This document shows positions 23,672 through 31,760 of a stretch of 40,540 nucleotides of DNA, one piece after another. The translations under genes and the position numbers were made by a program. Each line of letters opens with the position of its first letter. Positions within the stretch are counted from its first letter, which is position 1. The notes under the pieces were generated by a model. The model ran no database searches and was not told the DNA's origin. It saw only the letters and a list, made by a program, of their open reading frames with translations. Source of the stretch: RGIG1995 sp045587445 (GTDB taxonomy: Bacteria > Bacillota > Clostridia > Oscillospirales > CAG-272); the NCBI GenBank assembly GCA_045587445.1, contig JAZNCH010000060.1, forward strand, positions 1-40,540, read 5' to 3'.

Positions 23672-23681
23672 ACATAATCTC

Positions 23682-23708
23682 CTTAGATTAATTTTTTAGC
23701 AATCTAAG
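23682..23708. repeat. Inverted repeat between -10 and ribosome binding site of the solute-binding gene
   Basis: CTTAGATT (23682-23689) and AATCTAAG (23701-23708) form a perfect 8-bp inverted repeat spaced by 11 bases. One arm touches the -10 box and the other touches the Shine-Dalgarno site, a good place for an operator. Confidence 0.5.
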
Positions 23709-23735
23709 TATAACACTATATACTCCTTTTGTCAA
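23707..23735 (-). promoter_or_regulatory. Promoter of the solute-binding protein gene
   Basis: On the minus strand a perfect TTGACA (23735-23730), a 17-base spacer and TATACT (23712-23707, five of six). Confidence 0.88.
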
Positions 23736-23773
23736 TCGAATAATAAAAAGTTTACTTTTTGTTTAAATCAATT

Positions 23774-23812
23774 CAAAAACAAAATCGCCGTTCAAATAAA
23801 AACGACGATTTT
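23774..23812 (-). terminator. Terminator of the MreB-family gene
   Basis: On the minus strand AAAATCGTCGTT pairs with AACGGCGATTTT (one mismatch) and is followed by GTTTTTG. It is 84 bases after the stop codon. Confidence 0.75.
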
Positions 23813-23895
23813 TTCTTCTCTATATTGTAGCACGTTGACCTGCCTCCATAGCCACAAAACCGCATAAAAGCATAACGAATCTTCTCAAAAGCTCG

Positions 23896-24927
23896 TTATT
23901 CAAATTCGTAATGTTTCTTTTCTTTCGTAAAGCTAATGGCTTTACCGGGGTCTTTCAAATATCTTTCAAGTGCCTTACCCGTACCGATAGCTACACAAGA
24001 AATTGCATTTTCTGCCACCTTGGTTTTTATTCCTGTAACATTTGCTATAAGGCGGTCAATACCGTAAAGCATGCTGCCTCCGCCCGTCATAACAATTCCC
24101 TTTTTCATTATATCCTTGAGCATTTCCGGCGGCACTTTTTCAATCACCGTGCAAATAGCTTCAACTATTGCAGTTATAGGCTCTTCAAGAGCACCTACCA
24201 TTTCCGACGAATTCAACTTAACGGACTTAGGTAAACCCTCAAGTAACCCTCTTCCGCTAACCTCAAGAGTAATAGATTCGCCTCTCTGCCAAACAGTACC
24301 AATTTCTTTTTTTACCTTTTCTGCCGTTCTTTCACCGATAAGCAGATTGTGTCTTCTTCTGATATAGCGAATTATAGCATCATCAAACTTATCTCCACCC
24401 ACCCTTACGGACTCGGAGAGAGCTATTTGACCGTATGAAATAACAGCGATATCCGTTGTACCACCGCCAATATCAATAACCATTTGAGCATCGGGACTCA
24501 TTATATCTATTCCCGCACCGATAGCCGCCGCGAGAGGCTCTTCAATAAGATAAGTATATCTTGCACCTATCTGTGTCGCCGCATCTCTTACGGCTCTTTC
24601 TTCAACATCGGTTATTCCGCTTGGAACACATACCGCAATTATAGGCTTAAAAATCTGAGACATAGCCGTAGCTTTTTTTATAAAATGCTGAAGCATTGTG
24701 AGAGTAACCTCATATTTGCTTATAACCCCCTCACTCATAGGTCTGATAACAGAAATCCCCTCAGGTGTTTTGCCCAGCATCAAAAGAGCATCCTTGCCTA
24801 TTTCTACAAGCTCGCCCGTTTCATCGTTTACCGCAACGACGGAAGGCTCGTCAAGTACTATACCCTTTCCCTTGACATATATAAGGACAGATGACGTTCC
24901 GAGGTCAATTCCGATATATCTTGCCAT
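23896..24927 (-). CDS. mreB: Rod shape-determining protein, MreB/Mbl family
   Basis: MreB-family proteins are actin-like ATPases that form membrane-associated filaments guiding lateral wall synthesis. The 343-residue protein has phosphate-1 motif GIDLGTSSV (6-14), EEPLAAAIGAGI, the phosphate-2 motif VIDIGGGTTDIAV and the adenosine motif GIVMTGGGSML, and the family length (330-345). mreC and mreD are not adjacent, so it could be an Mbl or MreBH paralogue rather than MreB itself; the sequence does not separate these. The ATG is preceded by a GGGGGGCC stretch that includes a weak ribosome binding site. It has its own promoter (24970-24998) and terminator. Confidence 0.9.
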   Translation of the reverse strand: MARYIGIDLGTSSVLIYVKGKGIVLDEPSVVAVNDETGELVEIGKDALLMLGKTPEGISVIRPMSEGVISKYEVTLTMLQHFIKKATAMSQIFKPIIAVCVPSGITDVEERAVRDAATQIGARYTYLIEEPLAAAIGAGIDIMSPDAQMVIDIGGGTTDIAVISYGQIALSESVRVGGDKFDDAIIRYIRRRHNLLIGERTAEKVKKEIGTVWQRGESITLEVSGRGLLEGLPKSVKLNSSEMVGALEEPITAIVEAICTVIEKVPPEMLKDIMKKGIVMTGGGSMLYGIDRLIANVTGIKTKVAENAISCVAIGTGKALERYLKDPGKAISFTKEKKHYEFE

Positions 24928-24969
24928 ACAAGGCCCCCCTTTTCCGATACGTTTAGTCTATTCCGTTTA

Positions 24970-24998
24970 ATTATAAACTATTTTTTTATATTTTGCAA
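24970..24998 (-). promoter_or_regulatory. Promoter of the MreB-family gene
   Basis: On the minus strand TTGCAA (four of six), a 17-base spacer and a perfect TATAAT (24975-24970), 43 bases before the ATG. Confidence 0.65.
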
Positions 24999-25050
24999 CA
25001 GTTTTACGTCAAAGAAAAATCGAATAAGTAAATATTTTTTAATATAACAC

Positions 25051-25079
25051 TTGAAATGCCAATTATACTGTGTTATAAT
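25051..25079 (+). promoter_or_regulatory. Promoter of argS
   Basis: TTGAAA (five of six), a 17-base spacer and a perfect TATAAT, with TGT just before it (extended -10). Confidence 0.88.
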
Positions 25080-25142
25080 ACATAAGTTAAAATGGGTTTT
25101 TGTGTGCAAAAAAATAAGCAATACGACAGAAAGGATGTTATT

Positions 25143-26858
25143 ATGTTACAGTTCAAGAAAAGTCTGTCAAACGAACTTAAGACCGTTCTCGACTTGATGA
25201 ATTCTTCTCATGGGCTTGACGAAGAAAAGATAGCTCAGATGCTGGAATATCCCCCCGACGAAAAGATGGGTGATATTGCTCTTCCCTGCTTTAAACTTTC
25301 AAAATCTCTTCGTATGTCTCCCGTTATGATATCGGAAAAAATTGCTTCGGGATTAAGCAACGACAATATAGAAAAAATTGAAACGGTAAACGGATACCTG
25401 AATATATATATTAAGAAGAATTATTTTTCCGAAAAGGTTTTGAGCGATATATTGGAAAAGGGCGATTTCTACGGCTCGTTCGATTTCGGTAACGGAAAGA
25501 CCGTAGTACTCGACTACTCTTCCCCCAACGTAGCAAAGCCCTTCCATATAGGCCACCTCGGAACTACCGTTATCGGCCATTCCTTGAAAAAGCTCCACGA
25601 ATTTGCGGGTTATAAATGCGTCGGCGTAAACCACCTCGGCGACTGGGGAACGCAGTTCGGTAAGCTTATAGTTGCCTATCATCTTTGGGGCGACAAAGCA
25701 ACAATAGAAGAAAAAGGCATTGACGAGCTTGTTGCGCTCTACGTAAGATTCCACAAAGAAGCTGAAGAAGACCCGACCTTGAACGATAAGGCGAGAGCAG
25801 AATTCACCAAACTTGAACACTTTGATGAAGAGAACATCAAGCTTTGGAAATGGTTTATTGACATAAGCATTGAAGAATACAAGAAGACGTACAAACAGCT
25901 CGATATTGAATTTGACAGCTATTGCGGCGAAAGCTTTTACAGCGACAAGATGCCTGCTGTAATTGATGAAATGAAGCAGAAGAACTTGCTCAAAATAGAC
26001 GATGGCGCATCGGTTGTAGACCTTGAAGAATACAAGATGCCCCCTTGCCTTATTCTTAAGAGGGACGGCTCCTCACTCTACCCCGCAAGAGATATTTCAG
26101 CAGCACTCTACCGAAAAAACACATACGATTTTGAAAAGGTTATATATGTTACTGACGCCGGACAATCACTTCACTTTGCACAGTGGTTTAAGGTTGTTGA
26201 GCTTATGGGTTATGGATGGGCAAAAAGCCTCGTTCACGTTCCCTACGGTAAGGTAAGCCTTAACGGCGAAAAACTTGCTACAAGAACAGGTAACGTTATT
26301 CTTCTTAAAGACCTTTTTGCATCAGCAATTGAAAAAGTAAAAGATATAATGAACGAAAAGAACCCCAACCTCGAAAACAGAGATGCAAAAGCAGAGGCTG
26401 TCGGTGTTGGCGCAATTGTGTTCTACTATCTTTCAAATAACAGAATAAAAGACATAAACTTTATGCTTGAAGATGCGTTGAACTTTGACGGAAATACAGG
26501 TCCTTATGCACAGTATACCTATGCAAGAACCTGCAGCGTTCTCGAAAAAGCAAAGGATATTGCGAAAGATATTGAGATTACGTACAGTATGAACGATAAA
26601 GAAAAAGCACTCCTCCGTACGTTATCACTCTTCCCCGAAAAAGTACTTCAGGCGATAAATGACTATGAGCCCTCTGTTATAACAAGATATATTCTTGACG
26701 TATGTACGGACTTCAACGGATTTTATCACGACTGCCAGATACTCGGTGCAGACGACGAAAGCACAAAAGTATTCCGTATTAAGCTTACAGAAGCAGTTAA
26801 TTATGTGCTTGGAAACGCATTCTCTCTCATTTGCATGAGAAAAACAGAAAAGATATAA
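25143..26858 (+). CDS. argS: Arginyl-tRNA synthetase
   Basis: This is a class I aminoacyl-tRNA synthetase that charges tRNA-Arg. The 571-residue protein shows the N-terminal Add1 domain, HIGH as FHIGHLGTT (residues 134-142), the GDWGTQFG motif, and in place of a canonical KMSKS the ArgRS-typical GEKLATRTGNV, then the DALR anticodon-binding domain ending LICMRKTEKI. The start is the ATG at 25143 (MLQFKKSLSNE) with AAAGGATG 7 bases upstream; an earlier in-frame ATG at 25092 would add 17 residues and lies only 13 bases after the promoter -10. It is followed 21 bases later by yebC in a likely operon. Confidence 0.97.
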   Translation: MLQFKKSLSNELKTVLDLMNSSHGLDEEKIAQMLEYPPDEKMGDIALPCFKLSKSLRMSPVMISEKIASGLSNDNIEKIETVNGYLNIYIKKNYFSEKVLSDILEKGDFYGSFDFGNGKTVVLDYSSPNVAKPFHIGHLGTTVIGHSLKKLHEFAGYKCVGVNHLGDWGTQFGKLIVAYHLWGDKATIEEKGIDELVALYVRFHKEAEEDPTLNDKARAEFTKLEHFDEENIKLWKWFIDISIEEYKKTYKQLDIEFDSYCGESFYSDKMPAVIDEMKQKNLLKIDDGASVVDLEEYKMPPCLILKRDGSSLYPARDISAALYRKNTYDFEKVIYVTDAGQSLHFAQWFKVVELMGYGWAKSLVHVPYGKVSLNGEKLATRTGNVILLKDLFASAIEKVKDIMNEKNPNLENRDAKAEAVGVGAIVFYYLSNNRIKDINFMLEDALNFDGNTGPYAQYTYARTCSVLEKAKDIAKDIEITYSMNDKEKALLRTLSLFPEKVLQAINDYEPSVITRYILDVCTDFNGFYHDCQILGADDESTKVFRIKLTEAVNYVLGNAFSLICMRKTEKI

Positions 26859-26879
26859 GATATTTAAGGAGATAGAAAA

Positions 26880-27614
26880 ATGTCAGGACATTCAAAATGG
26901 AAAAATATTATGCACAAGAAAGAAAAGACTGACGCGCAGAAAGCGAAAGTTTTTTCGAAAGTAGGTAAGGAGATTACCGTATGTGTTAAGGAAGGCGGTC
27001 CCGACCCCGTTTCCAACAGCAAGTTGCGTGACCTTATAGCAAAAGCAAAATCACTCAACGTTCCTAACGACAATATTGACCGTATTATTAAAAAAGCTAC
27101 AGCAGCAGACAGTGCAAACTACGAAGAGATAGTATACGAAGGCTACGGTCCTTCGGGCGTTGCGGTAATCGTTGAAGCATTGACAGATAACCGTAACCGT
27201 ACGGGCGGCGACGTAAGACACTACTTTGATAAATACGGTGCCTCCCTCGGACAGACAGGCTGCGTTAGCTACTTATTTGCTGACAAGGGCGTTATTATAG
27301 TCGCTAAGGCAGACGGACTTGATGAAGATAAGCTTATGGAAGATGCACTTGAAGCAGGTGCTGAGGACTTTGTAGACGAGGGCGAGATTTTTGAAATTTA
27401 TACGACTCCCGAAGACCTCGACTTTGTAAATCAGACACTTACAGATAAGGGCTACAAGATTGAATCTGCAGAAAAAGATAAAATTCCTTCAAACTACGTT
27501 ACACTTGATAACGAAGACGACCTCAAGAAGATGAGACTACTCATTGAATATCTTGAAGAACACGACGACGTTCAAGAAATCTATCACAACTGGGACGCTC
27601 CCGAAGAAGAATAA
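26880..27614 (+). CDS. yebC: YebC/PmpR (TACO1-like) family protein
   Basis: YebC-family proteins are ribosome- or DNA-associated factors; some members relieve ribosome stalling at proline stretches, others are described as transcription regulators. The 244-residue protein begins MSGHSKWKNIMHKKEKTDAQ, the family signature, and contains NVPNDNIDRIIKKA, YEGYGPSGVAVIVEALTDN and RTGGDVRHYF. The length matches the family. AAGGAGAT lies 8 bases before the ATG. It lies 21 bases after argS and ends before a bidirectional terminator. Confidence 0.95.
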   Translation: MSGHSKWKNIMHKKEKTDAQKAKVFSKVGKEITVCVKEGGPDPVSNSKLRDLIAKAKSLNVPNDNIDRIIKKATAADSANYEEIVYEGYGPSGVAVIVEALTDNRNRTGGDVRHYFDKYGASLGQTGCVSYLFADKGVIIVAKADGLDEDKLMEDALEAGAEDFVDEGEIFEIYTTPEDLDFVNQTLTDKGYKIESAEKDKIPSNYVTLDNEDDLKKMRLLIEYLEEHDDVQEIYHNWDAPEEE

Positions 27615-27631
27615 AAACAAACATAAAATCA

Positions 27632-27663
27632 AGGGGCTGAGTCATTGAACTCAGCCCCTATTT
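27632..27663. terminator. Bidirectional terminator after yebC
   Basis: An 11-bp perfect stem (AGGGGCTGAGT with ACTCAGCCCCT) with a 6-base loop is followed by ATTTTC on the plus strand and TGATTTTAT on the minus strand. It serves yebC and the convergent TIGR04086 gene. Confidence 0.85.
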
Positions 27664-28086
27664 TCATCTTTTCTTTCTGTTCTTTTTCTTTCTTCTTTTA
27701 CCCGAGGGGACACCGAGATAGCCGCCTGCCGTTCCGACGAGCAGTATAAGTAGGAACATTACCCAAGTCATAAACTTGATAGGCTCGTTTCCGCTTCTCA
27801 AAAAGAGCGACAGCATTACAACAAATAACATAAATGTGCCGCCTGTCGCAAGTCCCGACAACAGCCCCTTCTCTCTGTTAAATCTTGATGCAAAAAAACC
27901 GCCCAAAAACGCACTCAGATATAGAGCAGTTCTGCCGAGTATCCCCGATAAAGCCGCAGGGTCCTCTCTGGTATAACAAATCCACCCAAAAAGAAGAATC
28001 AGAACAACGCTCGAAAAAATCGATACAAGAAGTCCTTTAACACTGTTTTTCCAAAATTCAGTTTGCAAAAAAATACACCCTTTCAT
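27664..28086 (-). CDS. TIGR04086-type membrane protein
   Basis: This small integral membrane protein of 140 residues has four predicted helices (about 18-36, 47-66, 77-95 and 106-125) and a very basic C-terminal tail (KRRKKKNRKKR). The pattern and the position next to yajC match the TIGR04086 family (YrzE-like), whose function is unknown. The start is uncertain. The first ATG (28086) lies inside the terminator stem and lacks a ribosome binding site; a TTG at 28068 has AAAGGGTG 7 bases before it and would give 134 residues. Expression may depend on read-through from yajC. Confidence 0.75.
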   Translation of the reverse strand: MKGCIFLQTEFWKNSVKGLLVSIFSSVVLILLFGWICYTREDPAALSGILGRTALYLSAFLGGFFASRFNREKGLLSGLATGGTFMLFVVMLSLFLRSGNEPIKFMTWVMFLLILLVGTAGGYLGVPSGKRRKKKNRKKR

Positions 28087-28122
28087 AAAAACATTTTTTT
28101 GTTAAATGTTTATGAAAGGGGT
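28066..28122 (-). terminator. yajC terminator overlapping the start of the TIGR04086 gene
   Basis: On the minus strand ACCCCTTTCATAAACATTT pairs with AAATGTTTTTATGAAAGGGT (one bulge) around a short loop, followed by GTATTTTTTTG. The right arm contains both the first ATG and the AAAGGG ribosome binding site of the next gene, so folding would stop transcription and hide that site. Confidence 0.7.
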
Positions 28123-28144
28123 TGTACTTTTATTCGAGAAAAAA

Positions 28145-28477
28145 TTATTCAGCGTCTTCCGCTTTTACGTCAACAACCTTAACTGCACTCTTGAGAATTC
28201 TTATTTTGGTCTTGTCTCCGCTTGTTTCGATAAGACAAGTTTCCTCTTTAATGCTGATAATTTTGCCGATAATACCGCCTATAGTGGTAATTTCATCACC
28301 AACCTGAAGGTTATTTCTCATAGTCTGTATTTCTTTTTCCTGCTTTTTCTGGGGTCTAATCATAAAGAAATACATAACGGCAAGCATCAAAACTATCATC
28401 AAGATACCGCCCCAAGAACCAAGTCCGCCCGTAGGAGTAGCGTCTCCCGTAGTCTCCGCCAACAATCTGATAAACAT
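28145..28477 (-). CDS. yajC: Preprotein translocase accessory subunit YajC
   Basis: YajC associates with SecDF and the SecYEG translocon. The 110-residue protein has a single membrane helix at about 24-42 followed immediately by the signature YFFMIRPQKKQEKE, then a small SH3-like part with VGDEITTIGGIIGKI. Length and layout match the family. A strong AGGAGG precedes the ATG. secD and secF are not adjacent in this window. It is driven by the promoter at 28522-28550 and followed by the terminator at 28066-28122. Confidence 0.95.
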   Translation of the reverse strand: MFIRLLAETTGDATPTGGLGSWGGILMIVLMLAVMYFFMIRPQKKQEKEIQTMRNNLQVGDEITTIGGIIGKIISIKEETCLIETSGDKTKIRILKSAVKVVDVKAEDAE

Positions 28478-28521
28478 TTCTTTTTCCTCCTGAATTTATG
28501 TCAATATTTTTTGATGTACAC

Positions 28522-28550
28522 ATTATATACCCAAAAAGCCCATCTTGCAA
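28522..28550 (-). promoter_or_regulatory. Promoter of yajC
   Basis: On the minus strand TTGCAA (28550-28545), a 17-base spacer and a perfect TATAAT (28527-28522). Confidence 0.72.
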
Positions 28551-28586
28551 GTAATAAATGTAAATTTTTGTAAGAAAGCATAAATA

Positions 28587-30725
28587 TTATGAGTTTTGAA
28601 GCCTCGAAAAAAGTTTTTGCATATAATTAAATGCACCTTTGTTCTCGGAATTCGAAAGTCTGCTATCCTCGGACAGTACGTTTTCCGCCTCCTCAAAAGC
28701 CTTCTTTAAAAGCTCCATATCGCAAAGGGAGGCAAATCTGAATTTCAAACCGCCGCTCTGTCTTACGTCTCCCGCGGCACTCGGGAAAAAATCACCCGGC
28801 CCCCGCTGTTCAAGGTCGGCTTCGGCAATCTTATATCCGTTATTTGTTGAACACATAACATTAAGTCTTGCCTTTGATTTTTCATTCTCAGTAGAAGAAA
28901 CAAGAATACAGTACGATTTATCCGCCCCTCTTCCTACTCTTCCCCTCAACTGATGCAACTGAGAAAGCCCAAATCTTTCCGCATTTTCAATAACCATTAA
29001 TACGGCGTTTGGCACGTTAACTCCAACCTCTATAACCGTAGTTGAAACAAGAATTTTTATCTTATTCTGCTCAAATTCACGCATAACTTTATTTTTTTCC
29101 GAAGCCTTCATTTTGCCGTGAATAAGTCCTACAGGAATATCGGGAAATACTTCATTCTGCAATTTTTCTGCAAGAGATACCGCAGATTGCATATTCTTTT
29201 TTTCTTTCGGCTCTATGTCGTCGGAAGTAAAATCAAAGGGCAAAAGTGCCTCTTCCTCTCCGTCGGTATCTTCCACCAAGGGACATACGATATATACCTG
29301 ATTTGACAATGCATTTTTGCGAATAAAGCCGTTAAGTCTCTCTCTGTAGCTTTCGTCAACCAAAAAGGTATCAACCTTTTTTCTTCCGGGCGGAAGCTCG
29401 TCTAATACGGAAATATCAAGGTCTCCGTAGAGTATCAACGCAAGCGTTCGAGGAATAGGTGTTGCCGACATAACAAGCACATGAGGATTGTATCCCATTT
29501 CTTTTGTTTTTTCGGCAAGCGTTGACCTTTGACGAACACCGAATCTATGCTGTTCGTCAGTAATAACAAGTCCTAATTTTTTAAACACCAATTTTTCATT
29601 GAGCAAAGCATGAGTACCGATAACTATATCAATACCGCCGATTGCAACCAAATCGCATATTCTTCGCTTTTCGGAAGCAGGTGTCGAGCCTGTGAGGAGA
29701 GCTGTTTTTATATTCAAATTTTCAAAAAGAACAGATAGCTCGTTATAATGCTGTGTCGCCAATATTTCGGTAGGTGCCATAAACGCCCCTTGCGTTCCGT
29801 TTTTAACAGCAACGTATAAAGCCGCCGCCGCACAGACTGTTTTACCGCTTCCCACGTCTCCCGACAGCAGTCTGCTCATCGGTGTTCCTTGAACATTTGA
29901 CATATCGGCAATTATTTCTCTTATAGACCTTGACTGTGCACCTGTCAGAGAATAAGGCAAAAGCTTTAAAAAGTCTCCGATTTCGGTATCGCTCATAACA
30001 ATACCATTACCGTTCTTTTTTATGTTCTTTTTGGAAATTGAAAGACCGAGAGCAAAAGCGTAAAGCTCTTCAAAAACAAAACGCTCTCTCGCTTTTTTTA
30101 CTCGCTCGAAATCGGTCGGAAAATGTATTTCTCTCAAAGCCTCCTCGAGACTCATAAGTCCCATTTTTTTGAGGGTATATTTTCTGAATATTTCGGGAAA
30201 ATCGTAATTTTCATATATAAGTGTATTCAGTGCGTATTCCGTAGTTGCTTTAAGAAACTTCTGCGTTAAGCCATCTGTGAGAGGATAAACAGGAACCAGC
30301 GAAGGGAGTTTTTTCCCCGGAATAATGGGTTCATATATAGGCGAAGACATTTCTCTGCTTCCATACTTAACGTTCAGCTTTCCGTAAAATCTAAATTCAT
30401 CGCCTATATGGAAAATGTCTTTAACAAAAGGCTGATTAAAAAAAGTAATCGTACATTTTCCCGTATCGTCAAAAGCAATAAATTTTGTAATCTGCTTTCT
30501 GTTTTTGAGAATAAACGTCTGAGGTTTTGAAGCTACTGTAAGAACGAACGCTCCCACCGTACCGTCTGGAGTCATAGCAAGAGACAAAACGTTACCTCGG
30601 TTTTGGTAAGCTCGCGGAAAATGATATAAAAGCTCTTCTACGTTAGTAATACCAAGAGCAAAAAAGGATTCGCTTCTCTTTTTTCCAATTCCGGATAATG
30701 CACCTATAGGTGTTGAAAAATCCAT
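28587..30725 (-). CDS. recG: ATP-dependent DNA helicase RecG
   Basis: RecG reverses stalled replication forks and branch-migrates Holliday junctions. The 712-residue protein has the N-terminal wedge/OB domain (HFPRAYQNRGNVLSL near residue 35, then an OB core to about 140), Walker A SGDVGSGKT (288-296), the DEQH box (390-393), MSATPIPRTLALILYGD, and the motif VI QLRGRVGRG. It is somewhat longer than the common 680 residues. The ATG is preceded by AAGGAAGG. A hairpin with a T-rich tail (30750-30775) lies just upstream, so recG either has its own promoter or depends on read-through; no clear promoter is seen in 30726-30781. Confidence 0.96.
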   Translation of the reverse strand: MDFSTPIGALSGIGKKRSESFFALGITNVEELLYHFPRAYQNRGNVLSLAMTPDGTVGAFVLTVASKPQTFILKNRKQITKFIAFDDTGKCTITFFNQPFVKDIFHIGDEFRFYGKLNVKYGSREMSSPIYEPIIPGKKLPSLVPVYPLTDGLTQKFLKATTEYALNTLIYENYDFPEIFRKYTLKKMGLMSLEEALREIHFPTDFERVKKARERFVFEELYAFALGLSISKKNIKKNGNGIVMSDTEIGDFLKLLPYSLTGAQSRSIREIIADMSNVQGTPMSRLLSGDVGSGKTVCAAAALYVAVKNGTQGAFMAPTEILATQHYNELSVLFENLNIKTALLTGSTPASEKRRICDLVAIGGIDIVIGTHALLNEKLVFKKLGLVITDEQHRFGVRQRSTLAEKTKEMGYNPHVLVMSATPIPRTLALILYGDLDISVLDELPPGRKKVDTFLVDESYRERLNGFIRKNALSNQVYIVCPLVEDTDGEEEALLPFDFTSDDIEPKEKKNMQSAVSLAEKLQNEVFPDIPVGLIHGKMKASEKNKVMREFEQNKIKILVSTTVIEVGVNVPNAVLMVIENAERFGLSQLHQLRGRVGRGADKSYCILVSSTENEKSKARLNVMCSTNNGYKIAEADLEQRGPGDFFPSAAGDVRQSGGLKFRFASLCDMELLKKAFEEAENVLSEDSRLSNSENKGAFNYMQKLFSRLQNS

Positions 30726-30749
30726 ATATCACTTTCCTTCCTTTTTTTA

Positions 30750-30775
30750 AAATAAGGCGGAGAATAATCTCCGCC
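30750..30775 (-). terminator. Terminator between the membrane protein gene and recG
   Basis: A perfect 8-bp GC-rich stem (GGCGGAGA with TCTCCGCC) and a 4-base loop are followed on the minus strand by TTATTTTAAAAA. It begins 6 bases after the stop codon. Confidence 0.65.
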
Positions 30776-30781
30776 AATAAA

Positions 30782-31678
30782 TTATTCTGCTTCTTCTTCA
30801 GGCTCAAAAAGGCTGTCTTTGGGTTTATGAGAGTTCTTTTTCTTCGCGTATATTATGTTGCCGTTACTGCTTTCTGCAAAAGCTATAGAACGAGCAAAAA
30901 CGTACAAAACCGACACTCCGCAATAGATACTAAATACAGCCTCCACAGTCAATTCAAGAGTTCCTTGTAATATATATATAATTTCGGGTACAAACGCGGA
31001 CGAAAGAAAAATAACCGTTAAGTTTGAAAGAATAAAATAGATAATAGGCTTTGATTTTCCCAAAGATGCCCTTGACTCAAAAAGTGAATACAGCATAAAT
31101 ACAATAAGCGAAACTTGTCTTAAAACCTTAACAGGACTATTTATAACGCCAGAACGGTCAAAGTAAAGACACATAAGGAAAAGCAAAGTCCATATTACAG
31201 GGAAGAATGACAAGAAGGTAATAAAATTCGATTTACTTTTCCCCGAAAAAGCAACGGCAAAATAGTAAAAGGCAACCAAAACCCCAACAATAGCACAAGC
31301 TGTCTTAAGCTTATCTACCGTATTCAAAGTAGTGTCAATTATTACCGAAAATTTGTTTTTATCCATAAAGAATGAAACGGAAACGAATGCAATAGCCCCC
31401 GCAGACAAGAGCGAGGTTACAGCAGTAAGAAACGTACCTCTTTTCAATTCATTTGACAAAAGGTCTTTTCTGAATATCAATGCAGGTGTCGCCATTAAAA
31501 TTACTGCAATAAATATGAAAATATAAAATGCGCCCGGAGTCTTAGCACCGTGAATATAAACACCGATGTCAGGTTCAAAATAGTTCTCGTATAAAATATA
31601 CTGAAACATAACCGCAACAACGGCGATTATCGCAGTAAGAAATACGTACAGCCGTGCAATTTTCTTGTTTTCGTTCAT
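30782..31678 (-). CDS. Multi-pass membrane protein of unknown function
   Basis: The 298-residue protein is not recognised. It has about eight hydrophobic segments (near residues 9-27, 50-68, 83-104, 127-145, 154-172, 185-200, 212-230 and 243-265), with a cytosolic-type basic/acidic C terminus ending SLFEPEEEAE. No catalytic motif, transporter signature or signal peptide is evident. It has its own strong promoter (31710-31738) and a hairpin terminator before recG, so it forms a single-gene unit. AAAGGA lies 9 bases before the ATG. The setting between yhaN-like and recG genes gives no clear clue to function. Confidence 0.8.
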   Translation of the reverse strand: MNENKKIARLYVFLTAIIAVVAVMFQYILYENYFEPDIGVYIHGAKTPGAFYIFIFIAVILMATPALIFRKDLLSNELKRGTFLTAVTSLLSAGAIAFVSVSFFMDKNKFSVIIDTTLNTVDKLKTACAIVGVLVAFYYFAVAFSGKSKSNFITFLSFFPVIWTLLFLMCLYFDRSGVINSPVKVLRQVSLIVFMLYSLFESRASLGKSKPIIYFILSNLTVIFLSSAFVPEIIYILQGTLELTVEAVFSIYCGVSVLYVFARSIAFAESSNGNIIYAKKKNSHKPKDSLFEPEEEAE

Positions 31679-31709
31679 ATCGTTTATCCTTTAATGTTTA
31701 TTTGGGAAT

Positions 31710-31738
31710 ATTATACACCGAAACCACATATTTTTCAA
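31710..31738 (-). promoter_or_regulatory. Promoter of the 298-residue membrane protein gene
   Basis: On the minus strand TTGAAA (31738-31733), a 17-base spacer and a perfect TATAAT (31715-31710), 31 bases before the ATG. Confidence 0.85.
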
Positions 31739-31760
31739 GTCATTGCCCAAAATTAACCGT

